Part shown: positions 1 to 12,989 of the stretch, piece by piece
Numbering within the stretch: position 1 is the first letter of the stretch
How the letters are laid out: every line of letters begins with the position of its first letter
NCBI GenBank assembly: GCA_030490835.1
Contig: CM059971.1
Coordinates: 47,292,012-47,356,011 of the forward strand
Source of the DNA: Annona cherimola
Taxonomy: Eukaryota; Streptophyta; Magnoliopsida; Magnoliales; Annonaceae
Direction: 5' to 3'
Length of the DNA stretch: 64,000 nucleotides
Notes under the pieces: model-generated
Seen by the model: only the letters and a program-made list of their open reading frames with translations
What the model was told of the DNA's origin: nothing
Databases searched by the model: none
Translations under genes and position numbers: made by a program

Positions 1-233
1 AGTGTACAACACAATCTAATTGGCTTAATTTGTCTGTAATGTGAACGAGTAAACTTTAACGCATTCCAATAGATTCAAAACAACCGAATCGGACGTAAGG
101 AACTTCAATAAATAAGAACTAGCAACAATCCCTTTATTTCGTTTGCATTGGAACGACAACGGATGACGTTAAAGGCATTCAAATCGAATCAAATGAATTG
201 AGTTGGATAGAATGAACTTTGATTATTTAGAAT
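1..233 (+). repeat. Reference satellite monomer (subtype A), 233 bp
   Basis: This first complete copy is used as the reference for phase. Its composition is A 88, T 67, G 41, C 37, that is 33.5% G+C with more A than T on this strand. It contains 10 CpG dinucleotides. It is subtype A, marked by aacacaatc and ggcttaatttgtctg near its start. Landmarks inside it are the AATAAA hexamer near 107, the variable segment 155-205 and the highly conserved end 221-233. The phase is arbitrary; the first base of the window was taken as base 1 of the monomer. Confidence 0.95.
62..232 (+). repeat. Two diverged half-units inside the monomer (62-118 and 176-232)
   Basis: Segment 62-118 aligns to segment 176-232 with no gap at an offset of 114 bases, with 39 of 57 bases identical (68%). 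Both begin with cattc and share, in order, a gattcaaa/gaatcaaa word, a gga, a gaactt and a closing gaa. The rest of the monomer also aligns with small gaps: caac..aatc at the start of each half, then cttgattt and gaacga (clearest when a subtype C first half is compared with a ttgatttcg second half). This points to an ancestral unit of about 115 bp that doubled (halves of about 119 and 114 bp) before the present array expanded. The alignment is seen directly; the dimer history is inference. Confidence 0.8.
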
Positions 234-234
234 A

Positions 235-242
235 GTGTACAC
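235..242. other. 8-bp palindrome gtgtacac at the start of subtype B monomers
   Basis: The start of each subtype B monomer reads gtgtacac, a perfect 8-base palindrome; other subtypes read gtgtacaa and keep only the inner tgtaca. The inner hexamer is present in almost every monomer. It is lost in subtype G (gtttacaac), at about 1,400 (gtgtata), at about 2,104 (gtgtacg), at 34,061 and 50,149 (gtgtacc) and at about 45,952 and 58,542 (gggtaca). Confidence 0.85.
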
Positions 243-379
243 CTCAATCTAATTGACTTAATTTTACTGAAATGAGAACGAGTAAACTTTAACGCATTCT
301 AATAGATTGAAAACAACCAAATCGAACGTAAGGAACTTTCAATAAATAAGAATTAACAACAATCCCTTGATTTTATTTA

Positions 380-389
380 CATTCGAATG
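380..389. other. 10-bp palindrome cattcgaatg in the long (B/B') class
   Basis: Monomers with the gataacgaacgacctt tail carry cattcgaatg, a perfect 10-base palindrome. In the other classes one arm is changed (cattcgaacg or cattggaacg). It recurs in many B and B' monomers, for example in the 3,963, 5,831 and 7,232 copies. No protein that binds it can be named. Confidence 0.8.
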
Positions 390-658
390 ATAACGAACGA
401 CCTTAAAAGTATTGAAATTGAATGAAATGAATTCAGTCGGATAGAATGAACTTTGATTATTTAGAATAGTGTACAACTCAATCTAATTGACTTGATTTGA
501 CTGTAATGAGAACGAGTAAACTTTAACGCATTCTAATAGATTCAAAACAACCGAATCGGAAGTAAGGAACTTCAATAAATAAGAACTAGCAACAATCCCT
601 TTATTTCGTTTGCATTGGAACGACAACAAATTTCATTAAAGTCGTTCGAATCGAATCA

Positions 659-670
659 ACTGAATTCAGT
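659..670. other. 12-bp palindrome actgaattcagt, example copy
   Basis: Monomers with the caactgaattcagtcgg tail contain this perfect 12-base palindrome, which includes an EcoRI site. Most other monomers read aatgaattgag or aatgaattcag, so the perfect form is restricted to the subtype whose tail also reads ttaaaggcgttcg. Further copies lie near 1,830, 2,290, 2,755, 12,790, 30,290, 32,855, 36,118 and 57,100. Confidence 0.85.
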
Positions 671-1429
671 CGGATAGAATGAACTGTGATTATTTAGAAT
701 AGTGTACAACTCGATCTAATTGACTTAATTTGACTGTAATGTGAACGAGTAAACTTTAACGCATTCCAATAGATTCAAAACGACCGAATCGGAGGTAAGG
801 AACTTCAATAAATAAGAACTAGCAACAATCCCTTGATTTCGTTTACATTCGAACGACAACGGATGACGTTAAAGGCATTCAAATCGAATCAAATGAATTG
901 AGTTGGATAGAATGAACTTTGATTATTTAGGATAGTGTACAACTCAATCTAATTGACTTGATTTGTCTGTAATGTGAACGAGTAAACTTCAACGCATTCC
1001 AATAGATTCAAAACAACCGAATCGGACGTAAGGAACTTCAATAAATAAGAACTAGCAACAATCCCTTGATTTCGTTTACATTCGAACGACAACGGATGAC
1101 GTTAAAGGCATTCAAATCGAATCAAATGAATTGAGTTGGATAGAATGAACTTTGATTATTTAGAATAGTGTACACCTCAATCTAATTGACTTAATTTTAC
1201 TGTAATGTGAACGAATAAGCTTTAACGCATTCCAATAGATTCAAAACAACCGAATCGGAGGTAAGGAACTTCAATAAATAAGAACTAGCAACAATCCCTT
1301 TATTTCGTTTGCATTGGAACGACAACGGATGACGTTAAAGGCATTCAAATCGAATCAAATGAATTGAGTCGGATAGAATGAACTGTGATTATTTAGGATA
1401 GTGTATAACTCAATCTAATTGACTTGATT

Positions 1430-2930
1430 TGACTGTAATGTGAACGAATAAACTTTAACGCATTCCAATAGATTCAAAACAACCGAATCGGACGTAAGGA
1501 ACTGCAATAAATAAGAACTAACAACAATCTCTTAATTTCGTTTGCATACGAACGACAACGGATGACGGTAAAGGCATTCAAATTGAATCAAATGAATTGA
1601 GTCGGATAGAATGAACTTTGATTATTTAGAATAGTGTACAACTCAATCTAATTGACTTGATTTGACTGCAATGAGAACGAGTAAACTTTGACGCATTCTA
1701 ATAGATTCAAAACAACCGAATCGGAAGTAAGGAACTTCAATAAATAAGAACTAGCAACAATCCCTTTATTTCGTTTGCATTGGAACGACAACAAATTACC
1801 TTAAAGGCGTTCGAATCGAATCAACTGAATTCAGTCGGATAGAATGAACTGTGATTATTTAGAATAGTGTACAACTCGATCTAATTGACTTAATTTGACT
1901 GTACTGTGAACGAGTAAACTTTAACGCATTCCAATAGATTCAAAACAACCGAATCGGAGGTAAGGAACTTCAATAAATAAGAACTAGCAACAATCCCTTT
2001 ATTTCGTTTGCATTGGAACGACAACGGATGACGTTAAAGGCATTCAAATCGAATCAAATGAATTGAGTTGGATAGAATGAACTTTGATTATTTAGAATAG
2101 TGTACGACTCAATCTAATTGACTTGATTTGACTGTAATGAGAACGAGTAAACTTTAACGCATTCTAATAGATTCAAAACAACCGAATCGGAAGTAAGGAA
2201 CTTCAATAAATAAGAACTAGCAACAATCCCTTTATTTCATTTGCATTGGAACGACAACAAATGACCTTAAAGGCGTTCGAATCGAATCAACTGAATTCAG
2301 TCGGATAGAATGAACTTTGATTATTTAGAATAGTGTACAACTCGATCTAATTGACTTAATTTGACTGTAATGTGAACGAATAAACTTTAACGCATTCCAA
2401 TATATTCAAAACAACCGAATCGGACGTAAGGAACTGCAATAAATAAGAACTAACAACAATCTCTTGATTTCGTTTGCATACGAACGACAACGGATGACGG
2501 TAAAGGCATTCAAATTGAATCAAATGAATTGAGTCGGATAGAATGTACTTTGATTATTTAGAATAGTGTACAACTCAATCTAATTGAATTGATTTGACTG
2601 TATTGAGAACGAGTAAACTTTAACGCATTCTAATAGATTCAAAACAACCAAATCGGAAGTAAGGAACTTCAATAAATAAGAACTAGCAACAATCCCTTTA
2701 TTTCGTTTGCATTGGAACGACAACAAATTACCTTAAAGGCGTTCGAATCGAATCAACTGAATTCAGTCGGATAGAATGAACTGTGATTATTTAGAATAGT
2801 GTACAACTCGATCTAATTGACTTAATTTGACTGTAATGTGAACGAGTAAACTTTAACGCATTCCAATAGATTCAAAACAACCGAATCGGAGGTAAGGAAC
2901 TTCAATAAATAAGAACTAGCAACAATCCCT
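1430..2930 (+). repeat. Local four-monomer repeat, offset 932 bp
   Basis: A run of diagnostic variants recurs 932 bases apart: actgcaataaataag at 1,501 and 2,433, gatgacggtaaagg at 1,561 and 2,493, ttaaaggcgttcg at about 1,801 and 2,733, and acaactcgatc at 1,870 and 2,802. Agreement starts near 1,430 and is lost at 1,999/2,931, where one copy reads ctttattt and the other cttgattt. Around 570 bases are shared, so this is a partial duplication of four monomers within the mixed left block. Confidence 0.75.
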
Positions 2931-3962
2931 TGATTTCGTTTACATTCGAACGAAAACGGATGACGTTAAAGGCATTCAAATCGAATCAATTGAATTGAGT
3001 TGGATAGAATGAACTTTGATTATTTAGAATAGTGTACAACTCAATCTAATTGACTTAATTTGTCTGTAATGTGAACGAGTAAACTTTAACGCATTCCAAT
3101 AGATTCAAAACAACCGAATCGGACGTAAGGAACTTCAATAAATAAGAACTAACAACAATCTCTTGATTTCGTTTACATTCGAACGACAACGGATGACGTT
3201 AAAGGCATTCAAATCGAATCAAATGAATTGAGTTGGATAGAATGAACTTTGATTATTTAGAATAGTGTACAACTCAATCTAATTGACTTAATTTTACAGT
3301 AATGTGAACGAGTAAACTTTAACGCATTCTAATAGATTCAAAACAACCGAATCGGAGGTAAGGAACTTCAATAAATAAGAACAAGCAACAATCCCTTTAT
3401 TTCGTTTGCATAGGAACGACAACAAATTACCTTAAAGGCGTTCGAATCGAATCAACTGAATTCAGTCGGATAGAATGAACTGTGATTATTTAGAATAGTG
3501 TACAACTCGATCTAATTGACTTAATTTGACTGTAATGTGAACGAGTAAAATTTAACGCATTCCAATAGATTCAAAACAACCGAATCGGAGGTAATGAACT
3601 TCAATAAATAAGAACTAGCAACAATCCCTTGATTTCGTTTACATTCGAACGACAACGGATGACGTTAAAGGCATTCAAATCGAATCAATTGAATTGAGTT
3701 GGATAGAATGAACTTTGATTATTTAGAATAGTGTACAACACAATCGAATTGGCTTAATTTGTCTGTAATGTGAACGAGTAAACTTTAACGCATTCCAATA
3801 GATTCAAAACAACCGAATCGGACGTAAGGAACTTCAATAAATAAGAACTAGCAACAATCCCTTGATTTCGTTTACATTCGAACGACAACGGATGACGTTA
3901 AAGGCATTCAAATCGAATCAAATGAATTGAGTTGGATAGAATGAACTTTGATTATTTAGAAT

Positions 3963-6900
3963 AGTGTACACCTCAATCTAATTGACTTAATTTTACTGAA
4001 ATGAGAACGAGTAAACTTTAATGCATTCTAATAAATTTAAAAAAACCAAATCGAACGTAAGGAACTTTCAATAAATAAGAATTATCAACAATCCCTTGAT
4101 TTTATTTACATTCGAATGATAACGAACGACCTTAAATGCATTGAAATTGAATCAAATGAATTCAGTCGGATAGAATGAACTTTGATTATTTAGAATAGTG
4201 TACAACTCAATCTAATTGACTTGATTTGACTGTAATGAGAACGAGTAAACTTTAACGCATTCTAATAGATTCAAAACAACCGAATCGGAAGTAAGGAACT
4301 TCAATAAATAAGAACTGGCAACAATCCCTTTATTTCGTTTGCATTGGAACGACAACGGATGACGTTAAAGGCATTCAAATCGAATCAAATGAATTGAGTT
4401 GGATAGAATGAACTTTGATTATTTAGAATAGTGTACACCTCAATCTAATTGACTTAATTTTACTGAAATGAGAACGAGTAAACTTTAACGCATTCTAATA
4501 GATTGAAAACAACCAAATCGAACGTAAGGAACTTTCAATAAAGAAGAATTAGCAACAATCCCTTGATTTCGTTTACATTCGAACGACAACGGATGACGTT
4601 AAAGGCATTCAAATCGAATCAATTGAATTCAGTCGGATAGAATGAACTTTGATTATTTAGAATAGTGTACAACACAATCTAATTGGCTTAATTTGTCTGT
4701 AATGTGAACGAGTAAACTTTAACGCATTCCAATAGATTCAAAACAACCGAATCGGACGTAAGGAACTTCAATAAATAAGAACTAGCAACAATCCCTTTAT
4801 TTCGTTTGCATTGAAACGACAACGGATGACGTTAAAGGCATTCAAATCGAATCAAATGAATTGAGTTGGATAGAATGAACTTTGATTATTTAGAATAGTG
4901 TACACCTCAATCTAATTGACTTAATTTTACTGAAATGAGAACGAGTAAACTTTAACGCATTCTAATAGATTGAAAACAACCAAATCGAACGTAAGGAACT
5001 TTCAATAAATAAGAATTAGCAACAATCCCTTGATTTCGTTTACATTCGAACGACAACGGATGACGTTAAAGGCATTCAAATCGAATCAATTGAATTGAGT
5101 TGGATAGAATGAACTTGGATTATTTAGAATAGTGTACAACACAATCTAATTGGCTTAATTTGTCTGTAATGTGAACGAGTAAACTTTAACGCATTCCAAT
5201 AGATTCAAAACAACCGAATCGGACGTAAGGAACTTCAATAAATAAGAACTAGCAACAATCCCTTTATTTCGTTTGCATTGGAACGACAACGGATGACGTT
5301 AAAGGCATTCAAATCGAATCAAATGAATTGAGTTGGATAGAATGAACTTTGATTATTTAGAATAGTGTACACCTCAATCTAATTGACTTAATTTTACTGA
5401 AATGAGAACGAGTAAACTTTAACGCATTCTAATAGATTGAAAACAACCAAATCGAACGTAAGGAACTTTCAATAAATAAGAATTAGCAACAATCCCTTGA
5501 TTTCGTTTACATTCGAACGACAACGGATGACGTTAAAGGCATTCAAATCGAATCAATTGAATTGAGTTGGATAGAATGAACTTGGATTATTTAGAATAGT
5601 GTACAACACAATCTAATTGGCTTAATTTGTCTGTAATGTGAACGAGTAAACTTTAACGCATTCCAATAGATTCAAAACAACCGAATCGGACGTAAGGAAC
5701 TTCAATAAATAAGAACTAGCAACAATCCCTTGATTTCGTTTACATTCGAACGACAACGGATGACGTTAAAGGCATTCAAATCGAATCAAATGAATTGAGT
5801 TGGATAGAATGAACTTTGATTATTTAGAATAGTGTACACCTCAATCTAATTGACTTAATTTTAATGAAATGAGAACGAGTAAACTTTAATGCATTCTAAT
5901 AGATTTAAAAAAACCAAATCGAACGTAAGGAACTTTCAATAAATAAGAATTATCAACAATCCCTTGATTTTATTTACATTCGAATGATAACGAACGACCT
6001 TAAATGCATTGAAATTGAATCAAATGAATTGAGTTGGATAGAATGAACTTGGATTATTTAGAATAGTGTACAACACAATCTAATTGGCTTAATTTGTCTG
6101 TAATGTGAACGAGTAAACTTTAACGCATTCCAATAGATTCAAAACAACCGAATCGGACGTAAGGAACTTCAATAAATAAGAACTAGCAACAATCCCTTGA
6201 TTTCGTTTACATTCGAACGACAACGGATGACGTTAAAGGCATTCAAATCGAATCAAATGAATTGAGTTGGATAGAATGAACTTTGATTATTTAGAATAGT
6301 GTACACCTCAATCTAATTGACTTAATTTTACTGAAATGAGAACGAGTAAACTTTAACGCATTCTAATAGATTGAAAACAACCAAATCGAACGTAAGGAAC
6401 TTTCAATAAATAAGAATTAGCAACAATCCCTTGATTTCGTTTACATTCGAACGACAACGGATGACGTTAAAGGCATTCAAATCGAATCAATTGAATTGAG
6501 TTGGATAGAATGAACTTGGATTATTTAGAATAGTGTACAACACAATCTAATTGGCTTAATTTGTCTGTAATGTGAACGAGTAAACTTTAACGCATTCCAA
6601 TAGATTCAAAACAACCGAATCGGACGTAAGGAACTTCAATAAATAAGAACTAGCAACAATCCCTTTATTTCGTTTGCATTGGAACGACAACGGATGACGT
6701 TAAAGGCATTCAAATCGAATCAAATGAATTGAGTTGGATAGAATGAACTTTGATTATTTAGAATAGTGTACACCTCAATCTAATTGACTTAATTTTACTG
6801 AAATGAGAACGAGTAAACTTTAACGCATTCTAATAGATTGAAAACAACCAAATCGAACGTAAGGAACTTTCAATAAATAAGAATTAGCAACAATCCCTTG

Positions 6901-9900
6901 ATTTCGTTTACATTCGAACGACAACGGATGACGTTAAAGGCATTCAAATCGAATCAATTGAATTGAGTTGGATAGAATGAACTTGGATTATTTAGAATAG
7001 TGTACAACACAATCTAATTGGCTTAATTTGTCTGTAATGTGAACGAGTAAACTTTAACGCATTCCAATAGATTCAAAACAACCGAATCGGACGTAAGGAA
7101 CTTCAATAAATAAGAACTAGCAACAATCCCTTGATTTCGTTTACATTCGAACGACAACGGATGACGTTAAAGGCATTCAAATCGAATCAAATGAATTGAG
7201 TTGGATAGAATGAACTTTGATTATTTAGAATAGTGTACACCTCAATCTAATTGACTTAATTTTAATGAAATGAGAACGAGTAAACTTTAATGCATTCTAA
7301 TAGATTTAAAAAAACCAAATCGAACGTAAGGAACTTTCAATAAATAAGAATTATCAACAATCCCTTGATTTTATTTACATTCGAATGATAACGAACGACC
7401 TTAAATGCATTGAAATTGAATCAAATGAATTCAGTCGGATAGAATGAACTTTGATTATTTAGAATAGTGTACAACTCAATCTAATTGACTTGATTTGACT
7501 GTAATGAGAACGAGTAAACTTTAACGCATTCTAATAGATTCAAAACAACCGAATCGGAAGTAAGGAACTTCAATAAATAAGAACTAGCAACAATCCCTTT
7601 ATTTCGTTTGCATTGGAACGACAACGGATGACGTTAAAGGCATTCAAATCGAATCAAATGAATTGAGTTGGATAGAATGAACTTTGATTATTTAGAATAG
7701 TGTACACCTCAATCTAATTGACTTAATTTTACTGAAATGAGAACGAGTAAACTTTAACGCATTCTAATAGATTGAAAACAACCAAATCGAACGTAAGGAA
7801 CTTTCAATAAATAAGAATTAGCAACAATCCCTTGATTTCGTTTACATTCGAACGACAACGGATGATGTTAAAGGCATTCAAATCGAATCAATTGAATTGA
7901 GTTGGATAGAATGAACTTGGATTATTTAGAATAGTGTACAACACAATCTAATTGGCTTAATTTGTCTGTAATGTGAACGAGTAAACTTTAACGCATTCCA
8001 ATAGATTCAAAACAACCGAATCGGACGTAAGGAACTTCAATAAATAAGAACTAGCAACAATCCCTTTATTTCGTTTGCATTGGAACGACAACGGATGACG
8101 TTAAAGGCATTCAAATCGAATCAAATGAATTGAGTTGGATAGAATGAACTTTGATTATTTAGAATAGTGTACACCTCAATCTAATTGACTTAATTTTACT
8201 GAAATGAGAACGAGTAAACTTTAACGCATTCTAATAGATTGAAAACAACCAAATCGAACGTAAGGAACTTTCAATAAATAAGAATTAGCAACAATCCCTT
8301 GATTTCGTTTACATTCGAACGACAACGGATGACGTTAAAGGCATTCAAATCGAATCAATTGAATTGAGTTGGATAGAATGAACTTGGATTATTTAGAATA
8401 GTGTACAACACAATCTAATTGGCTTAATTTGTCTGTAATGTGAACGAGTAAACTTTAACGCATTCCAATAGATTCAAAACAACCGAATCGGACGTAAGGA
8501 ACTTCAATAAATAAGAACTAGCAACAATCCCTTGATTTCGTTTACATTCGAACGACAACGGATGACGTTAAAGGCATTCAAATCGAATCAAATGAATTGA
8601 GTTGGATAGAATGAACTTTGATTATTTAGAATAGTGTACACCTCAATCTAATTGACTTAATTTTAATGAAATGAGAACGAGTAAACTTTAATGCATTCTA
8701 ATAAATTTAAAAAAACCAAATCGAACGTAAGGAACTTTCAATAAATAAGAATTATCAACAATCCCTTGATTTTATTTACATTCGAATGATAACGAACGAC
8801 CTTAAATGCATTGAAATTGAATCAAATGAATTCAGTCGGATAGAATGAACTTTGATTATTTAGAATAGTGTACAACTCAATCTAATTGACTTGATTTGAC
8901 TGTAATGAGAACGAGTAAACTTTAACGCATTCTAATAGATTCAAAACAACCGAATCGGAAGTAAGGAACTTCAATAAATAAGAACTAGCAACAATCCCTT
9001 TATTTCGTTTGCATTGGAACGACAACGGATGACGTTAAAGGCATTCAAATCGAATCAAATGAATTGAGTTGGATAGAATGAACTTTGATTATTTAGAATA
9101 GTGTACACCTCAATCTAATTGACTTAATTTTACTGAAATGAGAACGAGTAAACTTTAACGCATTCTAATAGATTGAAAACAACCAAATCGAACGTAAGGA
9201 ACTTTCAATAAATAAGAATTAACAACAATCCCTTGATTTTATTTACATTCGAATTATAACGAACGACCTTAAAAGCATTGAAATTGAATCAAATGAATTC
9301 AGTCGGATAGAATGAACTTCGATTATTTAGAATAGTGTACAACTCAATCTAATTGACTTGATTTGACAGTAATGAGAACGAGTAAACTTTAACGCATTCT
9401 AATAGATTCAAAACAACCGAATCGTACGTAAGGAACCTCAATAAATAAGAACTAGCAACAATCCCTTTATTTCGTTTGCATTGGAACGACAACGGATGAC
9501 GTTAAAGGCATTCAAATCGAATCAAATGAATTGAGTTGGATAGAATGAACTTTGATTATTTAGAATAGTGTACACCTCAATCTAATTGACTTAATTTTAC
9601 TGAAATGAGAACGAGTAAACTTTAACGCATTCTAATAGATTGAAAACAACCAAATCGAACGTAAGGAACTTTCAATAAATAAGAATTAGCAACAATCCCT
9701 TGATTTCGTTTACATTCGAACGACAACGGATGACGTTAAAGGCATTCAAATCGAATCAATTGAATTGAGTTGGATAGAATGAACTTGGATTATTTAGAAT
9801 AGTGTACAACACAATCTAATTGGCTTAATTTGTCTGTAATGTGAACGAGTAAACTTTAACGCATTCCAATAGATTCAAAACAACCGAATCGGACGTAAGG

Positions 9901-12110
9901 AACTTCAATAAATAAGAACTAGCAACAATCCCTTGATTTCGTTTACATTCGAACGACAACGGATGACGTTAAAGGCATTCAAATCGAATCAAATGAATTG
10001 AGTTGGATAGAATGAACTTTGATTATTTAGAATAGTGTACACCTCAATCTAATTGACTTAATTTTAATGAAATGAGAACGAGTAAACTTTAATGCATTCT
10101 AATAGATTTAAAAAAACCAAATCGAACGTAAGGAACTTTCAATAAATAAGAATTATCAACAATCCCTTGATTTTATTTACATTCGAATGATAACGAACGA
10201 CCTTAAATGCATTGAAATTGAATCAAATGAATTCAGTCGGATAGAATGAACTTTGATTATTTAGAATAGTGTACAACTCAATCTAATTGACTTGATTTGA
10301 CTGTAATGAGAACGAGTAAACTTTAACGCATTCTAATAGATTCAAAACAACCGAATCGGAAGTAAGGAACTTCAATAAATAAGAACTAGCAACAATCCCT
10401 TTATTTCGTTTGCATTGGAACGACAACGGATGACGTTAAAGGCATTCAAATCGAATCAAATGAATTGAGTTGGATAGAATGAACTTTGATTATTTAGAAT
10501 AGTGTACACCTCAATCTAATTGACTTAATTTTACTGAAATGAGAACGAGTAAACTTTAACGCATTCTAATAGATTGAAAACAACCAAATCGAACGTAAGG
10601 AACTTTCAATAAATAAGAATTAGCAACAATCCCTTGATTTCGTTTACATTCGAACGACAACGGATGATGTTAAAGGCATTCAAATCGAATCAATTGAATT
10701 GAGTTGGATAGAATGAACTTGGATTATTTAGAATAGTGTACAACACAATCTAATTGGCTTAATTTGTCTGTAATGTGAACGAGTAAACTTTAACGCATTC
10801 CAATAGATTCAAAACAACCGAATCGGACGTAAGGAACTTCAATAAATAAGAACTAGCAACAATCCCTTTATTTCGTTTGCATTGGAACGACAACGGATGA
10901 CGTTAAAGGCATTCAAATCGAATCAAATGAATTGAGTTGGATAGAATGAACTTTGATTATTTAGAATAGTGTACACCTCAATCTAATTGACTTAATTTTA
11001 CTGAAATGAGAACGAGTAAACTTTAACGCATTCTAATAGATTGAAAACAACCAAATCGAACGTAAGGAACTTTCAATAAATAAGAATTAGCAACAATCCC
11101 TTGATTTCGTTTACATTCGAACGACAACGGATGACGTTAAAGGCATTCAAATCGAATCAATTGAATTGAGTTGGATAGAATGAACTTGGATTATTTAGAA
11201 TAGTGTACAACACAATCTAATTGGCTTAATTTGTCTGTAATGTGAACGAGTAAACTTTAACGCATTCCAATAGATTCAAAACAACCGAATCGGACGTAAG
11301 GAACTTCAATAAATAAGAACTAGCAACAATCCCTTGATTTCGTTTACATTCGAACGACAACGGATGACGTTAAAGGCATTCAAATCGAATCAAATGAATT
11401 GAGTTGGATAGAATGAACTTTGATTATTTAGAATAGTGTACACCTCAATCTAATTGACTTAATTTTAATGAAATGAGAACGAGTAAACTTTAATGCATTC
11501 TAATAAATTTAAAAAAACCAAATCGAACGTAAGGAACTTTCAATAAATAAGAATTATCAACAATCCCTTGATTTTATTTACATTCGAATGATAACGAACG
11601 ACCTTAAATGCATTGAAATTGAATCAAATGAATTCAGTCGGATAGAATGAACTTTGATTATTTAGAATAGTGTACAACTCAATCTAATTGACTTGATTTG
11701 ACTGTAATGAGAACGAGTAAACTTTAACGCATTCTAATAGATTCAAAACAACCGAATCGGAAGTAAGGAACTTCAATAAATAAGAACTAGCAACAATCCC
11801 TTTATTTCGTTTGCATTGGAACGACAACGGATGACGTTAAAGGCATTCAAATCGAATCAAATGAATTGAGTTGGATAGAATGAACTTTGATTATTTAGAA
11901 TAGTGTACACCTCAATCTAATTGACTTAATTTTACTGAAATGAGAACGAGTAAACTTTAACGCATTCTAATAGATTGAAAACAACCAAATCGAACGTAAG
12001 GAACTTTCAATAAATAAGAATTAACAACAATCCCTTGATTTTATTTACATTCGAATTATAACGAACGACCTTAAAAGCATTGAAATTGAATCAAATGAAT
12101 TCAGTCGGAT
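3963..12110 (+). repeat. Six-monomer higher-order repeat block, 1,401-bp period
   Basis: The diagnostic word ttaatgaaatg of subtype B' lies at 5,861, 7,262, 8,663, 10,064 and 11,465, each exactly 1,401 bases apart. The order within a full unit is B'-C-B-A-B-A; three of the six monomers (B', B, B) are 234 bp, which accounts for 6 x 233 + 3. The first instance, starting at 3,963, has a B' without ttaatg and is two monomers longer (1,868 bp). The instance at 5,831 has A in place of C. A variant with gaattataac and aacttcgatt occurs at 9,251 and 12,053, 2,802 bases (two units) apart. The block ends near 12.1 kb, where other subtypes take over. Confidence 0.88.
7232..8632 (+). repeat. Representative 6-mer unit B'-C-B-A-B-A (1,401 bp)
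   Basis: Monomer starts are close to 7,232 (B'), 7,465 (C), 7,698 (B), 7,932 (A), 8,166 (B) and 8,400 (A), and the next B' starts at 8,633. The B' monomer has taatgaaatg, aatgcattc in place of aacgcattc, an A-rich tract after atagattt, and the gaacgacctt tail. This unit is a good query for finding the same organisation elsewhere in the genome. Confidence 0.85.
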
Positions 12111-12989
12111 AGAATGAACTTCGATTATTTAGAATAGTGTACAACTCAATCTAATTGACTTGATTTGACAGTAATGAGAACGAGTAAACTTTAACGCATT
12201 CTAATAGATTCAAAACAACCGAATCGGAAGTAAGGAACTTCAATAAATAAGAACTAGAAACAATCCCTTTATTTCGTTTGCATTGAAACGACAACAAATG
12301 ACCTTAAAGGCGTTCGAATCGAATCAACTGAATTCAGTCGGATAGAATGAACTTTGATTATTTAGAATAGTGTACAACTCAATCTAATTGACTTAATTTG
12401 ACTGTAATGTGAACGAATAAACTTTATCGCATTCCAATAGATTCAAAACAACCGAATCGGAGGTAAGGAACTGCAATAAATAAGAACTAACAACAATCTC
12501 TTGATTTCATTTGCATACGAACGACAACGGATGACAGTAAAGGCATTCAAATTGAATCAAATGAATTGAGTCGAATAGAATGAACTTTGATTATTTAGAA
12601 TAGTGTACAACTGAATCTAATTGACTTGATTTGACTGTAATGAGAACGAGTAAACTTTAACGCATTCTAATAGATTCAAAACAACCGAATCGGAAGTAAG
12701 GAACTTCAATAAATAAGAACTAGCAACAATCCCTTTATTTCGTTTGCATTGGAACGACAACAAATTACCTTAAAGGCGTTCGAATCGAATCAACTGAATT
12801 CAGTCGGATAGAATGAACTGTGATTATTTAGAATAGTGTACAACTCGATCTAATTGACTTAATTTGACTGTAATGTGAACGAGTAAACTTTAACGCATTC
12901 CAATAGATTCAAAACAACCGAATCGGAGGTTAGGAACTTCAATAAATAAGAACTAGCAACAATCCCTTGATTTCGTTTACATTCGAACG

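Larger units (their letters stand above)
2100..12110 (+). repeat. 43-monomer block, first copy (10,037-bp unit)
   Basis: Private markers in this block recur 10,037 bases to the right: ctgcaataaa at 2,434 and 12,471, the gaggtaatgaac variant at 3,588 and 13,625, ttcaataaagaag at 4,541 and 14,578, ttgaaacgac at 4,811 and 14,848, and the B' marker ttaatgaaatg at 5,861 and 15,898 and at 7,262 and 17,299. The unit equals 43 monomers. The match is lost in part of 3.0-3.5 kb, where the second copy carries other subtypes without a change in monomer number. The matched stretch ends near 10.3 kb in this copy, so the last 1.8 kb has no partner at this offset. Confidence 0.8.

Noticed and set aside
847..863. 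Possible CENP-B box in attcgaacgacaacgga
   Set aside because: Only 7 of the 9 core positions of nTTCGnnnnAnnCGGGn match (the first two of CGGG are wrong). A rough estimate for both strands of a 233-bp monomer gives about a one-in-two chance of a match this good, so it is not evidence of a CENP-B site.
1217..1222. HindIII site aagctt
   Set aside because: It results from a single-base change in one monomer (gaataagcttt for gaataaacttt). It is a private variant useful as a landmark only.
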